A stretch of 14,767 nucleotides of DNA from UBA940 sp031547885 (GTDB taxonomy: Bacteria; Bacteroidota; Bacteroidia; Bacteroidales; Rikenellaceae), in assembly GCA_031547885.1 (NCBI GenBank), contig JAVBRO010000033.1:1-14767 (forward strand). Reading direction: 5' to 3'. Every line of letters starts with the position of its first letter. Positions within the stretch are counted from its first letter, which is position 1. The position numbers and the translations under genes were made by a program. Under the pieces are notes generated by a model. The model had not been told where the DNA came from, did no database searches, and saw only the letters and a list, made by a program, of their open reading frames with translations. Shown piece by piece: positions 1 to 8,690 of the stretch.

Positions 1-135
1 AATTTTCTCCCCATATTTTAAGACTTTACGGTTACTAAACGGTCATTCAATTTATGTAAAACAACAATATAACCGATTATCCCCGCAAAGCTAAATCCTT
101 TTCAATCACCTAACAATACGCACTTTACCGAACGC
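1..135. other. AT-rich intergenic stretch, no gene seen
   Basis: This stretch lies just downstream of the last fimbrial gene, which ends at 136 on the minus strand. It is clearly richer in A and T than the coding sequence beside it. I see no open frame, no clear stem followed by a T run on the minus strand, and no tRNA. The operon terminator is therefore either weak or outside the window. The abrupt change in composition at the stop codon may mark the edge of a different segment. Confidence 0.6.
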
Positions 136-3100
136 TTACGGATTACTCAGATTATAGGGCGAAAATTTTCTTGCAACGGGACGGGGATTTGCCGCCGTAC
201 CGCCCCATTGGGTGGTGATCGTACCGGCTCCGTTGCTGTCCTGCGGCCGCATCAGGTAGTCGGCCTCTTCGCCCTGGCGGAGGTAGATCTTGTGGTATTT
301 GGTGTTGTTCTCGTAGGTCAACAACACGACGCCGTAACGCGGGGCTGTGGTCGCGCTTGCGAGGGTGCTTTTCAGGCCGATGCGGAAGTAGATCTCTTCG
401 CCGGCTTCGATGGTGCCCGTCACGGTCGTGGCTGTGGTACCGCTCACCTGATAAGTACGGTCGTAGGTTATCATGTCGGCGGCGCTGTTTGTATTGATAT
501 TCGGGTCTTCGGAATCGCGCTGGTCGAGTTTCACCCAGTCGGCGCCTTCGATGACGGTGGCAGTCCAGTCCCCTGCCGGAGCGCCCATCTTGATAAGGCG
601 TTCGCCTATCTGGTCGGCTTTCCAGAACGCACCCACATAGAACGTATATCCCGCCGGCACCGGATCGGCCGTGATGTCCTTCATCGAATTGGTCTTTTCG
701 TCCTTCACGCACCGGACAGCAGATGCTCCGCTGGAGGTCGCGGCGTTGAGCTCTATTATCTGGAACTGAAATATAGTAGTCATATTTTTATAATCGTTCA
801 TATACCATCTACCTGATCCGTAATCATTAGCCGAACCGGACACGATTTGCGCATCGGTCGCCGGAGGCGTCACTCCTCGCGCACCCGATGTAGGAAAAAA
901 TCCTGTATCGAAAATTCTTCCACCGTTAAGAAATGCACCCCAGTTTCCCCAAGCTGCCCCAGCCAAATTCTGGGCGGTAGTAGATATCCCGAATGTGCCT
1001 GTATCAGGCACACGCCAACCGGACGGACACGGGTCGAATACGGTTTTTGGCGCAGCGGTTGTGCCTGTATTCCACGAATTTAGATTAACTACATCAATCC
1101 ATCCTTCCATAAAAGTCAGAGGATTGGCTATTGCACGTTTCAACGAGAGGTCGCTTGAAACGGTTGTTATAGAATTTTCATAAGTCGATTTTGTGGGGAA
1201 TGGGTCTTTGCGTCCCCATTGGTAATGCATGCCTACGACATTGTCCGTCAATTTGGCAGGAGTTACCGGAGTGGTAAAATTTGTCCATTTGTTATTAAGC
1301 GCTCCGAGGTTGCGGTCCATGAGCTTCTTTGTGCCCACTCCGTCGCCGGGAACGTAGGTCGAAACCCAGATATGCCAGCTCCATACGATCACGCCGCCCA
1401 CTTTTACGGCCACCACGGCGTTACCCGATTTGCCCGGGGTTGCGCGGACGTAGAGCTGGGAGTGTGCGCCCTGATCGCCGCCCGCAAGCGCGAGTTCGGA
1501 GATAAGGTTCTGGGTGTCCTGCCACACCAGTTCGCAGGTCACCGCGTCGCAAGGGTGCAGGGCCTCGCCGACACCGCCTGCCGACATAGGGGCGTGCCAC
1601 ATCAGCCACGGTTTCAGCGTGGGGATAAGCAGCGTGCCGCCCGGCTGAACCATGTAGCTGTTGGGGTACTGGCGCGGCATGTTGATGAGCTGGGTATGCC
1701 TGGATTGGGTGACCTTGATCACCTGCCGGAGCCTTCCGGCCTGGATGTGGATGTACCACGGCGTACGCTCCGCAGGGGTCGAATAGTTGATGTCGCCGTT
1801 GACATTAGAAATGTCTACGTACATGCTGGCGCACACCTTCAGGTTGCACTTCGTCGCGTTCAGCGTCTCTTTCTGCGCCGCGGCGAAGAACCAGTCGGGC
1901 TTGGTGGTCTGGGAGACCGTCAGTCCGTCTTTCGAATAGCCCGTAATGCGCCAGCCGTTCTCGTGCTGCACAGGGTCTATGGCCGTGTCGGCAGAATATG
2001 TGTAGTCGTAGTCGGTGACGATGAAGTTGGTGACGGGCATGCCTGTCCAGTCGATCTTCATCTCAGTCATCTCGACGCCCAGCATATACTGACCGTCGGA
2101 AACCACGTTGGTGATGACGCTCTCGTCGTAGTGGATGATGCGCGTGCGCAGGTTCGAGGGCACGGTGTAGCTGTTCAGAGCCTCATTATATGAAGCGTAG
2201 CCTATTCCTTCGGCCGCATCGACGATCACCTCGTATTTGTAGTTGCGCAGAAGGGGCATGTAAGCGCCTTTGGTCGTTCCGTTGGTGCCGTCGTAGGTGA
2301 AATCGACGCGGTAGAAATATGCCGCACCATCGTAAACCCCTTCGAGGACAAGGCAGGTGGCGCCCAGGCGGGCGGCGTCGCTGTCGCCGTCGCCCGATGC
2401 CGCGCGCGTCTCGAAAGTGTATATCTCGCCCCCGTATGACTGCTGCATGCCGGTCGCGCCAGTCGTGACGGCACTCATGTCGTAGATCAGCGACCCTGTT
2501 GTGTTGGTCCAGGCGCCTTTGATGTTGGGCGCAGTGGCCGCGCCCTGGAAAGTTTTGCCGTCGGCGTCCCACACCGGAGCGATGTAACCCTGCGCCATAG
2601 GTTTGGCGAGGTGGACTTTGTTCACCTTGAAATTGCTGCCGGTGGCGTTGTGCACGTCGACGCGGGCGAGCATGCGGGTCAGGGCCATATTGAAATTATC
2701 GCCCGGCTTGATATTGACCGCACCCGTAAGTTCGCCGTACATGGGGATCGGGGTGTATCCCGCAGCCGCGGCGTTCCATTTGGCCGCGGCGGCCAGCGTG
2801 AGCTGTTCCAGGACGGCGGTTTTGCCCATCCCGGCGGTGATCTCGCCGTTGCCCGCATTGCCGTCGAACAGGTTGTCGATAACGGCGCGTGCGTTGGCCA
2901 CGACCACGATCTTGCGGTCGGCTTCGACCATCAGGTTGACCTTGAACTTTGTCTTGTAGGGATCGCCCGCGGAACCGGGAAGGACGTTGGTAACGTAGGT
3001 GCCCTTTTGGTAGTACGCGAAAGTTTCGGTCGTCCCGCTGACCTTGAAAACAAGTACGTCGATGTCGGTCACCGCGTTCTCGGCCGCCCCGTCCATCGAA

Positions 3101-3282
3101 CGGGATGAGGGTGCGTCGGCGCCCGGCACGCTCAGCAGGATCGAGATCTCCTCGTTCGCTTTTGTATCGCCGCCTTTGGACGGGCCGTCGATCTGGTCCT
3201 TGAGGCAGCCCGACAGGGCCGCACCCAACAGCGCGACGCTAAATATTTTGAATATGTTTTTCATAACACGTTTAATTTTCAT
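136..3282 (-). CDS. Large fimbrial tip/accessory lipoprotein with FISUMP-like domain (1048 aa)
   Basis: Probable cell-surface fimbrial accessory or tip subunit. A lipoprotein signal ends in LSGC with the lipidated Cys at 26. A fimbrillin-like first strand follows, with an Arg at 61 and the VTDIDVLVF block at 71-79. Residues about 50-380 look like a fimbrillin or DUF4906-type region, ending near LLRNYKYEV (344-352). From about 531 comes a second conserved unit, with NSYMVQPGG (541-549) and WSWHIWVSTYVP (634-645). This leads into a FISUMP-like domain (about 655-860): MDRNLGA, YQWGRKDPFP, DPCPSGWRVP and VRCVKD, with Cys 752 and Cys 858 a likely disulfide. About 190 further residues include GAFWKADQIGERLI (884-897) and end at FSPYNLSNP. 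A second in-frame ATG at 3264 gives a more usual signal peptide and may be the true start. It is the last gene of the operon, 15 bases after its paralogue. The family is fairly sure; the tip role is inferred from gene order and size. The C-terminus may be shortened. Confidence 0.8.
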   Translation of the reverse strand: MKIKRVMKNIFKIFSVALLGAALSGCLKDQIDGPSKGGDTKANEEISILLSVPGADAPSSRSMDGAAENAVTDIDVLVFKVSGTTETFAYYQKGTYVTNVLPGSAGDPYKTKFKVNLMVEADRKIVVVANARAVIDNLFDGNAGNGEITAGMGKTAVLEQLTLAAAAKWNAAAAGYTPIPMYGELTGAVNIKPGDNFNMALTRMLARVDVHNATGSNFKVNKVHLAKPMAQGYIAPVWDADGKTFQGAATAPNIKGAWTNTTGSLIYDMSAVTTGATGMQQSYGGEIYTFETRAASGDGDSDAARLGATCLVLEGVYDGAAYFYRVDFTYDGTNGTTKGAYMPLLRNYKYEVIVDAAEGIGYASYNEALNSYTVPSNLRTRIIHYDESVITNVVSDGQYMLGVEMTEMKIDWTGMPVTNFIVTDYDYTYSADTAIDPVQHENGWRITGYSKDGLTVSQTTKPDWFFAAAQKETLNATKCNLKVCASMYVDISNVNGDINYSTPAERTPWYIHIQAGRLRQVIKVTQSRHTQLINMPRQYPNSYMVQPGGTLLIPTLKPWLMWHAPMSAGGVGEALHPCDAVTCELVWQDTQNLISELALAGGDQGAHSQLYVRATPGKSGNAVVAVKVGGVIVWSWHIWVSTYVPGDGVGTKKLMDRNLGALNNKWTNFTTPVTPAKLTDNVVGMHYQWGRKDPFPTKSTYENSITTVSSDLSLKRAIANPLTFMEGWIDVVNLNSWNTGTTAAPKTVFDPCPSGWRVPDTGTFGISTTAQNLAGAAWGNWGAFLNGGRIFDTGFFPTSGARGVTPPATDAQIVSGSANDYGSGRWYMNDYKNMTTIFQFQIIELNAATSSGASAVRCVKDEKTNSMKDITADPVPAGYTFYVGAFWKADQIGERLIKMGAPAGDWTATVIEGADWVKLDQRDSEDPNINTNSAADMITYDRTYQVSGTTATTVTGTIEAGEEIYFRIGLKSTLASATTAPRYGVVLLTYENNTKYHKIYLRQGEEADYLMRPQDSNGAGTITTQWGGTAANPRPVARKFSPYNLSNP

Positions 3283-3297
3283 TCTCTCAAAACAGCC

Positions 3298-6180
3298 TTA
3301 TTCCGCAATGCAGCGGACAGCGGCGCCGTGAATCGTACTGGCGCCTCCTCCATAAGTGGCTGCTGCAAGGTTGGCGGCAGTAGTGGCCGAACTTATTCCC
3401 GAATGATATGCATTCTGGATTCCGTCCAATCCCACCCCGTCGAATTCAGCATACCATATATAAATTTGCAATTCAAGCGCAGTATTATGCCATACTGTCT
3501 CGGGGAAATATCCCGCTCCTATCCCTCCGGAGTGATTTCGTCCCCTGTTAGTGTGCGCACCCCAGCTTGCCGATATCGATCCTGCGGTAGCTACACGCCA
3601 ACCTTTGGGGCAGGGGTCGTATATTGTTTTGGCGTTCGCAGCGGTTTTCCATGAATACCTACCTATACTACCGGTATATGTAGTTTGTGTTTCCGTATTG
3701 GCCCGATCTATAGGCCGGGCGATCAGATCGGCCAACGCCGTCATCTTGACACCTTGCATGCCTCTGAGAGCTCCATTAGCTCTGTAATACGACGGCGATG
3801 CCGAAAGGCCGAAACTATCTTGCCCCAGGCGATACTGCGACGGGTCCTTTCGTCCCCATTGATAGCTCAAACCGAGGGTCTTTTCAAACTGCGCCTGATT
3901 AAACACACTATTTACAAGCGGGTTGTAGGCCGTAGCCCCGAGATTTCTGTTCATTATGGTTCCCGACGGCACATAATTTGTCGTCCATATATGCCAGCTC
4001 CAGCGGATTATATCATCAGCCTTGGTCTTTATAGCCACCACTGTATTGCCGTCGGAATTGCGCTCGCCTTTGCCCTGCTGCACGAACAGGTAGCCGGTCG
4101 AACCCTTTCCGCTGCGCACATAATACTGCACAGAAGCGTTGTCCTGGCGTTTGGTTTCGCTTTGATAAGCCCCCGCCGGATTATCCGTCCAAACGAATTC
4201 CGAAGCCAGTTCCGACGCTTCGCCTATGCTTCCTGCAATGGCTTGGTTAGCACGGGTTACCGGGATGTAGATACCCGTAGTAGTGGTCGCCAACGGATTG
4301 AGGATAAAGCAGTTTGCCACATTTGCGGCCGCTACCGTGAAGCCCGTCACAACCGGAACGGAGAGTATCTCGTCGGGACAAACGCCCGCACGATCGGTGT
4401 AGGTGAATTTTACATGCGATTCGCTTTTCAGGCCCTTGTCGATGTCGTTTATCGTACTGAAATAAACGCCCTGCCCAGCCGTGTTGCGGCCGCCCGAACG
4501 GGTGTGCAGGTCGGTTATCGCGTCGTTCCAGTTGCCGCTGTCGGCCTTAATGTCGACATCCCACAGGATGCGCGACGCCGCCTGCATCGAGTGCAGCCCG
4601 CCGTCCATCGGGTAGCAGTTGCCGTCGGGGAACGGAGTGAGCGTAATCCATTTGTCCTTGCTCTGGACTATGCGGTATTCGTACTCCATATTGCCCGATT
4701 TCACAAGGAAATAGGCCTCGCGGTCGGCCGCTCCGGCCCAGGCCGCTATCTGGCCGATCGATATGGTCGCCGTTTTCACGCTGCCGAGATCCGCGTCTAT
4801 GGCATCGGCCACAGCCGAAACCGAGGGCGAAGTAACCCACGCCGCAGCAGTGGAAGTCGTTCCGGCCACGAACGGACCTGTGATAGTGAGTCCGTCGGCG
4901 GTGTTGGTGGTTTTCACGACGCTTGTGAACGGACCTGTCGCGGAGCCCTCGTTGCCGCAGAAAATCATGTCGCGCGACAGCGTGAGTTTGTTTTCGCCGT
5001 CGATCACCACGCCGACGGTACCTTTGTTCCATTCGTTGATAGTCGCCTCGATCTGCGACACATAGGATTTGTATGCGTCGTCCGGATCGTCGAAACCGCT
5101 GCCGATGACCTCTTTTATGACGGCCTGGTAGCAGTAGTTGCGCTTAAGGTCGTGCAGTTTGGTGCGGTCGTCCGAGCGCACGAAGTCGATGCGGTAATAG
5201 GATATCTGCGACGAGCCGTTGTATTTTCCGCCGACCACTATAGCCGTGCGGTTGAGGTGGTTGGCGTCGACATAGGCCCCGTTGATCCCGATGTTCACAT
5301 CGGTCTCGGGAACGTATATCTGCGACGAGATATGGATGCCTCGTCCGGTTGCCAGGCCGCCCGCGCGGTTGGCCGTCTCGACGAGGTATTTGGGGTTGGA
5401 CGAACGCAGCGTCTGCGAGGCGGGCAGGTTGATACCGGTGACCACCTTAGCCGTAAAGTCGAAATCGGCGAACTTGGGCGCGATCATATATTTTGTGCCG
5501 GCCTTGTAGACGATCACCTCTTCGAGCGAGAAGTTCGGCAGTTCGGCCCACACCGCGCTACCGTCGGCATTGTACGACGGCGAAGGGTTCACACCGACGT
5601 CGATCCTGGCTATCGAGCGCAAGACGGGCATCGCCGGAAGCGTCATTCCGGGGGTGATCTGCACCGGCTGTTCGAATTCGCCCCACATCGGAAGCCCCTC
5701 TTCGAGCCACTGGGAATATGTAACGCATGCGGTCTCCTCCAGCATCGCCATCACCACTGCATAGCTTTTACCGACGTGGCTGTTTATATTCTGCCCGCCG
5801 AAAAGCGAGTTGAGTTTCCACTGCGAATTCACAAACACCACCAGGCGGTATTTATCGGAAGCGTTCTTACTTACTTTGTATAGCGCTTCGAACGAAACGG
5901 TGCTGCCCGAGACCGAAATGTCACCGACGCGCATGTAGCTCAGTTTGTCATCCTTGTCGAATACCAGCACGTTGACCGATTTGACGGTGCTCTCCTGCAC
6001 CGCGGTCATTCCGCGGGTAGCCATGCCGCCCGGCATGTTGAGCGACAGTTTCACCATGGCCTCGCCGGCATCGTTCGTGCCGCCGGCCGACAGATTCTCG
6101 TCTTTAAGGCAGCCGGACATCGCGGCCGCGCCCATCAGCGCCGCCAGTATCCGTACATATATGGTTTTCCGGTATGTCAT
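3298..6180 (-). CDS. Large fimbrial tip/accessory lipoprotein with FISUMP-like domain (960 aa)
   Basis: Paralogue of the following gene (136-3282). It has a lipoprotein signal with MSGC, lipid Cys at 24. The fimbrillin-like N-terminus has KLSLNMPGG (44-52), an Arg at 56 and VNVLVFDKDDKL (69-80). The N-terminal region (about 44-385) includes LKRNYCYQAVI (345-355). The middle part holds NCFILNP (623-629), a motif shared by many Bacteroidales surface proteins. WSWHIWTTNYVP (727-738) leads into a FISUMP-like domain: MNRNLGA, YQWGRKDP, DPCPKGWRV and AAVRCIAE, with Cys 857 and Cys 957 the likely disulfide. The protein stops right after this domain, whereas its neighbour carries about 190 more residues. 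It starts 5 bases after the anchor gene, so the two are probably co-translated. Role as tip or adhesin subunit is inferred from position after the shaft and anchor genes, as with mfa3-mfa5 in Porphyromonas gingivalis. The ligand cannot be read from the sequence. Confidence 0.82.
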   Translation of the reverse strand: MTYRKTIYVRILAALMGAAAMSGCLKDENLSAGGTNDAGEAMVKLSLNMPGGMATRGMTAVQESTVKSVNVLVFDKDDKLSYMRVGDISVSGSTVSFEALYKVSKNASDKYRLVVFVNSQWKLNSLFGGQNINSHVGKSYAVVMAMLEETACVTYSQWLEEGLPMWGEFEQPVQITPGMTLPAMPVLRSIARIDVGVNPSPSYNADGSAVWAELPNFSLEEVIVYKAGTKYMIAPKFADFDFTAKVVTGINLPASQTLRSSNPKYLVETANRAGGLATGRGIHISSQIYVPETDVNIGINGAYVDANHLNRTAIVVGGKYNGSSQISYYRIDFVRSDDRTKLHDLKRNYCYQAVIKEVIGSGFDDPDDAYKSYVSQIEATINEWNKGTVGVVIDGENKLTLSRDMIFCGNEGSATGPFTSVVKTTNTADGLTITGPFVAGTTSTAAAWVTSPSVSAVADAIDADLGSVKTATISIGQIAAWAGAADREAYFLVKSGNMEYEYRIVQSKDKWITLTPFPDGNCYPMDGGLHSMQAASRILWDVDIKADSGNWNDAITDLHTRSGGRNTAGQGVYFSTINDIDKGLKSESHVKFTYTDRAGVCPDEILSVPVVTGFTVAAANVANCFILNPLATTTTGIYIPVTRANQAIAGSIGEASELASEFVWTDNPAGAYQSETKRQDNASVQYYVRSGKGSTGYLFVQQGKGERNSDGNTVVAIKTKADDIIRWSWHIWTTNYVPSGTIMNRNLGATAYNPLVNSVFNQAQFEKTLGLSYQWGRKDPSQYRLGQDSFGLSASPSYYRANGALRGMQGVKMTALADLIARPIDRANTETQTTYTGSIGRYSWKTAANAKTIYDPCPKGWRVATAGSISASWGAHTNRGRNHSGGIGAGYFPETVWHNTALELQIYIWYAEFDGVGLDGIQNAYHSGISSATTAANLAAATYGGGASTIHGAAVRCIAE

Positions 6181-6185
6181 CGCTC

Positions 6186-7175
6186 TTACTGTATTTCGTT
6201 ATCGGATTTTTCGACCTTCCAGCCGTTGACCCAGACCTCTATTCCCAGATTCGTCTTTATATCCATCACTATCTCGAAGTAATCCTCGGCATCGACCTTT
6301 TCCTGCGTGTTGTAGCGGGAGTCCTCGCGGATGTATTCCTCAAGAAGATCGGCGGTCATGTAAACCACGTCGTCCTCGGTGTTGTATATCGTGAAGTTAT
6401 GTCCCCGCCCGAAACCGAGTTTAAGAGTGTATATGTCCATCGTCAGGGTGCCGTCGACGGCCGCGTTCGCAAACTGGGCTATATACGTGTAGGTGCTGCA
6501 AGGGGTTTCGAACCTGTCGCGGAAATCGTACTGCCCGTTGGGGACTTCCATGTGGAAAAGCAGATGAGTATACGGATTGGCCCTTGTCGGCAGGGGAAGC
6601 CCCTTCATTATGAGCCTTATCTGCGTCGAGTATCTTTTGAGGTCGATGGTCACCTTAACGGCCTTGCCCAGGCCTTTCGGAAGGTCTACCTGCATCTTGC
6701 TGCCGTAGAACAGGTCGCACGGTTTGTAATCGACGACGTTGCTCTGCTTCGACAGGTAGGTCTTCTGTTCGCTCCGGATGTGCATCATAAGCTGGTCGAG
6801 GGTGGTCTCCCCTTCGACAAGCGCCGCGGCCTGTCCGCTGCTGTTTTTCACGGCGAAATCGCTTCCGTGAAGCCCTCCCCAGGCCACGCAGTTGTACTGT
6901 CCGGCGGGAATGTCTATTTTCATCGTGTAGCCGTCGACCAGCACACTGCTGTCGAATTCGTCCCAGCGGCCTACAAAGAGTTCGTTCTCGTCGAAGACGA
7001 AAAGCGAAACGGATTTCACTTCCGGCTCGAACAGATCGGCACCGTTTTTCATGAACCGGAACGCTATCTCGAGCGAGTCGACGCAGTCGGACTCATCCTC
7101 CTTGTAGCATCCGGCCTGCACCACCCCTGCGAGGAGAGCAAACCACAGTACGTATTTATTCATCTTACATCTCAT
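6186..7175 (-). CDS. Mfa2/FimB-like fimbrial anchor lipoprotein (329 aa)
   Basis: Probable outer-membrane anchor that holds the fimbrial shaft and limits its length, as Mfa2 and FimB do in P. gingivalis. The N-terminus has a hydrophobic signal ending in VVQAGC, and the Cys pattern CYKEDESDC right after it is typical of Mfa2-family proteins. A conserved strand block follows (VKSVSLFVFDENELFVGRW, 53-71), then MKIDIPAGQYNCVAWGGL (85-102), a family hallmark. Length fits the family (about 300-350 aa). Unlike the fimbrillin and the two large neighbours it has no TR-type Arg after the first strand, which fits a subunit that stays at the membrane. Two starts are possible: 7175 (MRCKMNKY) and 7163 (MNKYVLWF). 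The second gives a more standard lipoprotein signal, and the spacing does not decide. It lies 110 bases after the fimbrillin gene, a gap that contains a strong hairpin, and 5 bases before the next gene. Confidence 0.85.
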   Translation of the reverse strand: MRCKMNKYVLWFALLAGVVQAGCYKEDESDCVDSLEIAFRFMKNGADLFEPEVKSVSLFVFDENELFVGRWDEFDSSVLVDGYTMKIDIPAGQYNCVAWGGLHGSDFAVKNSSGQAAALVEGETTLDQLMMHIRSEQKTYLSKQSNVVDYKPCDLFYGSKMQVDLPKGLGKAVKVTIDLKRYSTQIRLIMKGLPLPTRANPYTHLLFHMEVPNGQYDFRDRFETPCSTYTYIAQFANAAVDGTLTMDIYTLKLGFGRGHNFTIYNTEDDVVYMTADLLEEYIREDSRYNTQEKVDAEDYFEIVMDIKTNLGIEVWVNGWKVEKSDNEIQ

Positions 7176-7216
7176 CGTTATCCGGAAGTTTTGTTGGTTG
7201 TGTTGCTTTGTTTTGT

Positions 7217-7247
7217 GCCCCGGGGAACGTATCCCCTTCCCCGGGGC
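7217..7247 (-). promoter_or_regulatory. Strong G+C-rich hairpin between shaft and anchor genes
   Basis: A perfect 10-base inverted repeat (GCCCCGGGGA and TCCCCGGGGC) is separated by 11 bases. It starts about 39 bases after the fimbrillin stop codon on the minus strand. The RNA after it is A- and C-rich with no T run, so it is not a standard intrinsic terminator. In this position it could protect the 3' end of the abundant fimbrillin mRNA, or slow read-through into the anchor and tip genes so that the shaft subunit is made in excess. The structure is seen directly; the function is inferred. Confidence 0.65.
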
Positions 7248-7285
7248 TGTGTTAATTCAGACCGGGCCTGTGCCCTAAGTTCGGG

Positions 7286-8632
7286 TTACTGTACAGTCCA
7301 TTCGGTGGGAGACCAGGTCCAGGGCAGCATGTTGAGTTCGATGCCCAACCATGTGTCGTCTTCTACCGGATCTTTCGGTTCTTCGGGAGGAACCGGCTGG
7401 CCCGGGCCCTTGATGCGGGCGAGAGTCAACTCATAGTAGTTGTTGCGCAGAACGCATTTCTCACCGTCTTCAGTGGCGGCTATGTATATTTTGTAGTAGC
7501 CGATACCGTTCGTATATTCTGCCGAGAAATCGGTAGCGGGGATCTGGTCGGGTCCGGCAGCGATCGCTGCGTCGTGAGCGGCTTTCGTCCAGTATGAGTT
7601 GTCGCCGCCGGTGTAGATATAGAACGTTCCGTCGGCAAGAAGGCTGCCTTCGGTCGCTACGCCCGCTGCCCAGCTGGAGATGATCTTGGAACCTTTGGCT
7701 GTGGTGGGAGTGTATTTCAGCTTGATGCGTACGGCAGTGGTGTTACCAACCCTTTTGTTGTTGGTCTTGTTTTCCAGAACATAGAATCCTTTAGCGTCGG
7801 GAACCGGGGTTGCGGCTGCAACTATCGGCAGGTAATCGGCGGCAAGGGGAGTTATGGTCGAGAAATTGTTGAAGTAAGGATCCGCCGAGTTGGTGGTAGC
7901 GCTGTTTGGAACATCGAAGTACGGGGTACCGCTGGGGCTGACTGTCATAATCTCCGAAATGTACGACTTCTGGTTCTTTGCGATCATTGCGAACTGGATG
8001 TCCGAAGCGGTACCGCCGTCAACCGTTATACCACCGGTCTTTTCTTTCAGCACTACCCTGGAAGTGTTCCTTTGAACGGTTATCGGAAGCACTTTGCCTG
8101 CGTCGAAAGCGTTGGCTTCCTTAACGACCGTGGTCATGTCGTGGCCGATTTTGTAACCGGTCATCACCATGTTCGTGAGGGCAGTGTTGGTACCCGTGTA
8201 ATAACTCGTTTCATCGAGGGAGAGGATGTTTTTGAAAGCAAGATTCCTCTGGGCGTCGATCGTCGAGATGAGATTCGCAGTGGGGTTGGTGATAACGTAA
8301 ATGTTCTTCGTACCGGTAACGGTCTTAACGGCGGTGGTGGCGGTTACTTTACCGTCCGTGCCGGACTGTGTGAAGTCGCCCGCGCCGAGTACTGCCGAAT
8401 GGATGGCGTTGGTGGTCTGGTCTACGATATAGACGCCGACCGAGGTGATAACGCACTCTTCATTTGAGGCATTGATGTCGCCGTAGGCACGGGTCGAGGG
8501 AATGGTGATGCTGACGCCCGCATAGGTTTCGTCGCCGCTGCCGGTTTTCGAACCTTTTTCGTTTTCGTTCGTACATGCGGAGAGCATGAACATTGCAGCC
8601 ATGGCTGCGGTAAAAATCCTGTTGATCTTCAT
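7286..8632 (-). CDS. Mfa1-like major fimbrillin precursor, shaft subunit (448 aa)
   Basis: Probable main structural subunit of the fimbria, exported as a lipoprotein and then polymerised outside the cell. The signal peptide ends in LSAC (Cys 20). A strand block VSITIPSTRAYGD (40-52) follows, with Arg 48 where a trypsin-like protease would cut to free the groove for donor-strand exchange, as gingipains do for P. gingivalis fimbrillins. IYVITNPT (near 110) and the C-terminal RNNYYELTLARIKGPGQPVPPEEP block, then a Pro-rich linker and a Trp-rich tail, match the Mfa1/fimbrillin C-terminal domain. The gene follows the OmpA-like gene by 58 bases and precedes the anchor gene, the usual shaft-anchor-tip order. 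A G+C-rich hairpin follows its stop. The family call is strong. The processing site is inferred from related systems, and the protease is not in this window. Confidence 0.88.
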   Translation of the reverse strand: MKINRIFTAAMAAMFMLSACTNENEKGSKTGSGDETYAGVSITIPSTRAYGDINASNEECVITSVGVYIVDQTTNAIHSAVLGAGDFTQSGTDGKVTATTAVKTVTGTKNIYVITNPTANLISTIDAQRNLAFKNILSLDETSYYTGTNTALTNMVMTGYKIGHDMTTVVKEANAFDAGKVLPITVQRNTSRVVLKEKTGGITVDGGTASDIQFAMIAKNQKSYISEIMTVSPSGTPYFDVPNSATTNSADPYFNNFSTITPLAADYLPIVAAATPVPDAKGFYVLENKTNNKRVGNTTAVRIKLKYTPTTAKGSKIISSWAAGVATEGSLLADGTFYIYTGGDNSYWTKAAHDAAIAAGPDQIPATDFSAEYTNGIGYYKIYIAATEDGEKCVLRNNYYELTLARIKGPGQPVPPEEPKDPVEDDTWLGIELNMLPWTWSPTEWTVQ

Positions 8633-8690
8633 TGCTAATTGGTTTTAATTAAACGTTAGTTGTTAAAAATTGATTTTGGTGTTATATTGT

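Noticed and set aside
1..135. A hairpin terminator after the last fimbrial gene
   Set aside because: The partial repeats around ACGGTTAC and AAACGGTC are mainly direct, not inverted, and no T run follows on the minus strand.
1219..2193. A 324-codon open frame on the plus strand opposite the 1048-residue lipoprotein gene
   Set aside because: Same reason: a mirror of the real coding strand, with no signal, motif or promoter of its own.
3685..5883. A 732-codon open frame on the plus strand opposite the 960-residue lipoprotein gene
   Set aside because: It lies wholly inside a gene with a lipobox and clear family motifs. The translation is rich in Arg, His and Val with no domain pattern, as expected from the mirror of G+C-rich codons.
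7217..7247. Reading the shaft/anchor hairpin as an intrinsic terminator
   Set aside because: No T run follows on the minus strand. The downstream RNA is A- and C-rich, and the operon clearly goes on.
6174..7436. A 420-codon plus-strand frame across the anchor gene and the following gap
   Set aside because: It overlaps the well-supported Mfa2-like gene and the hairpin, and its translation has no recognisable features.
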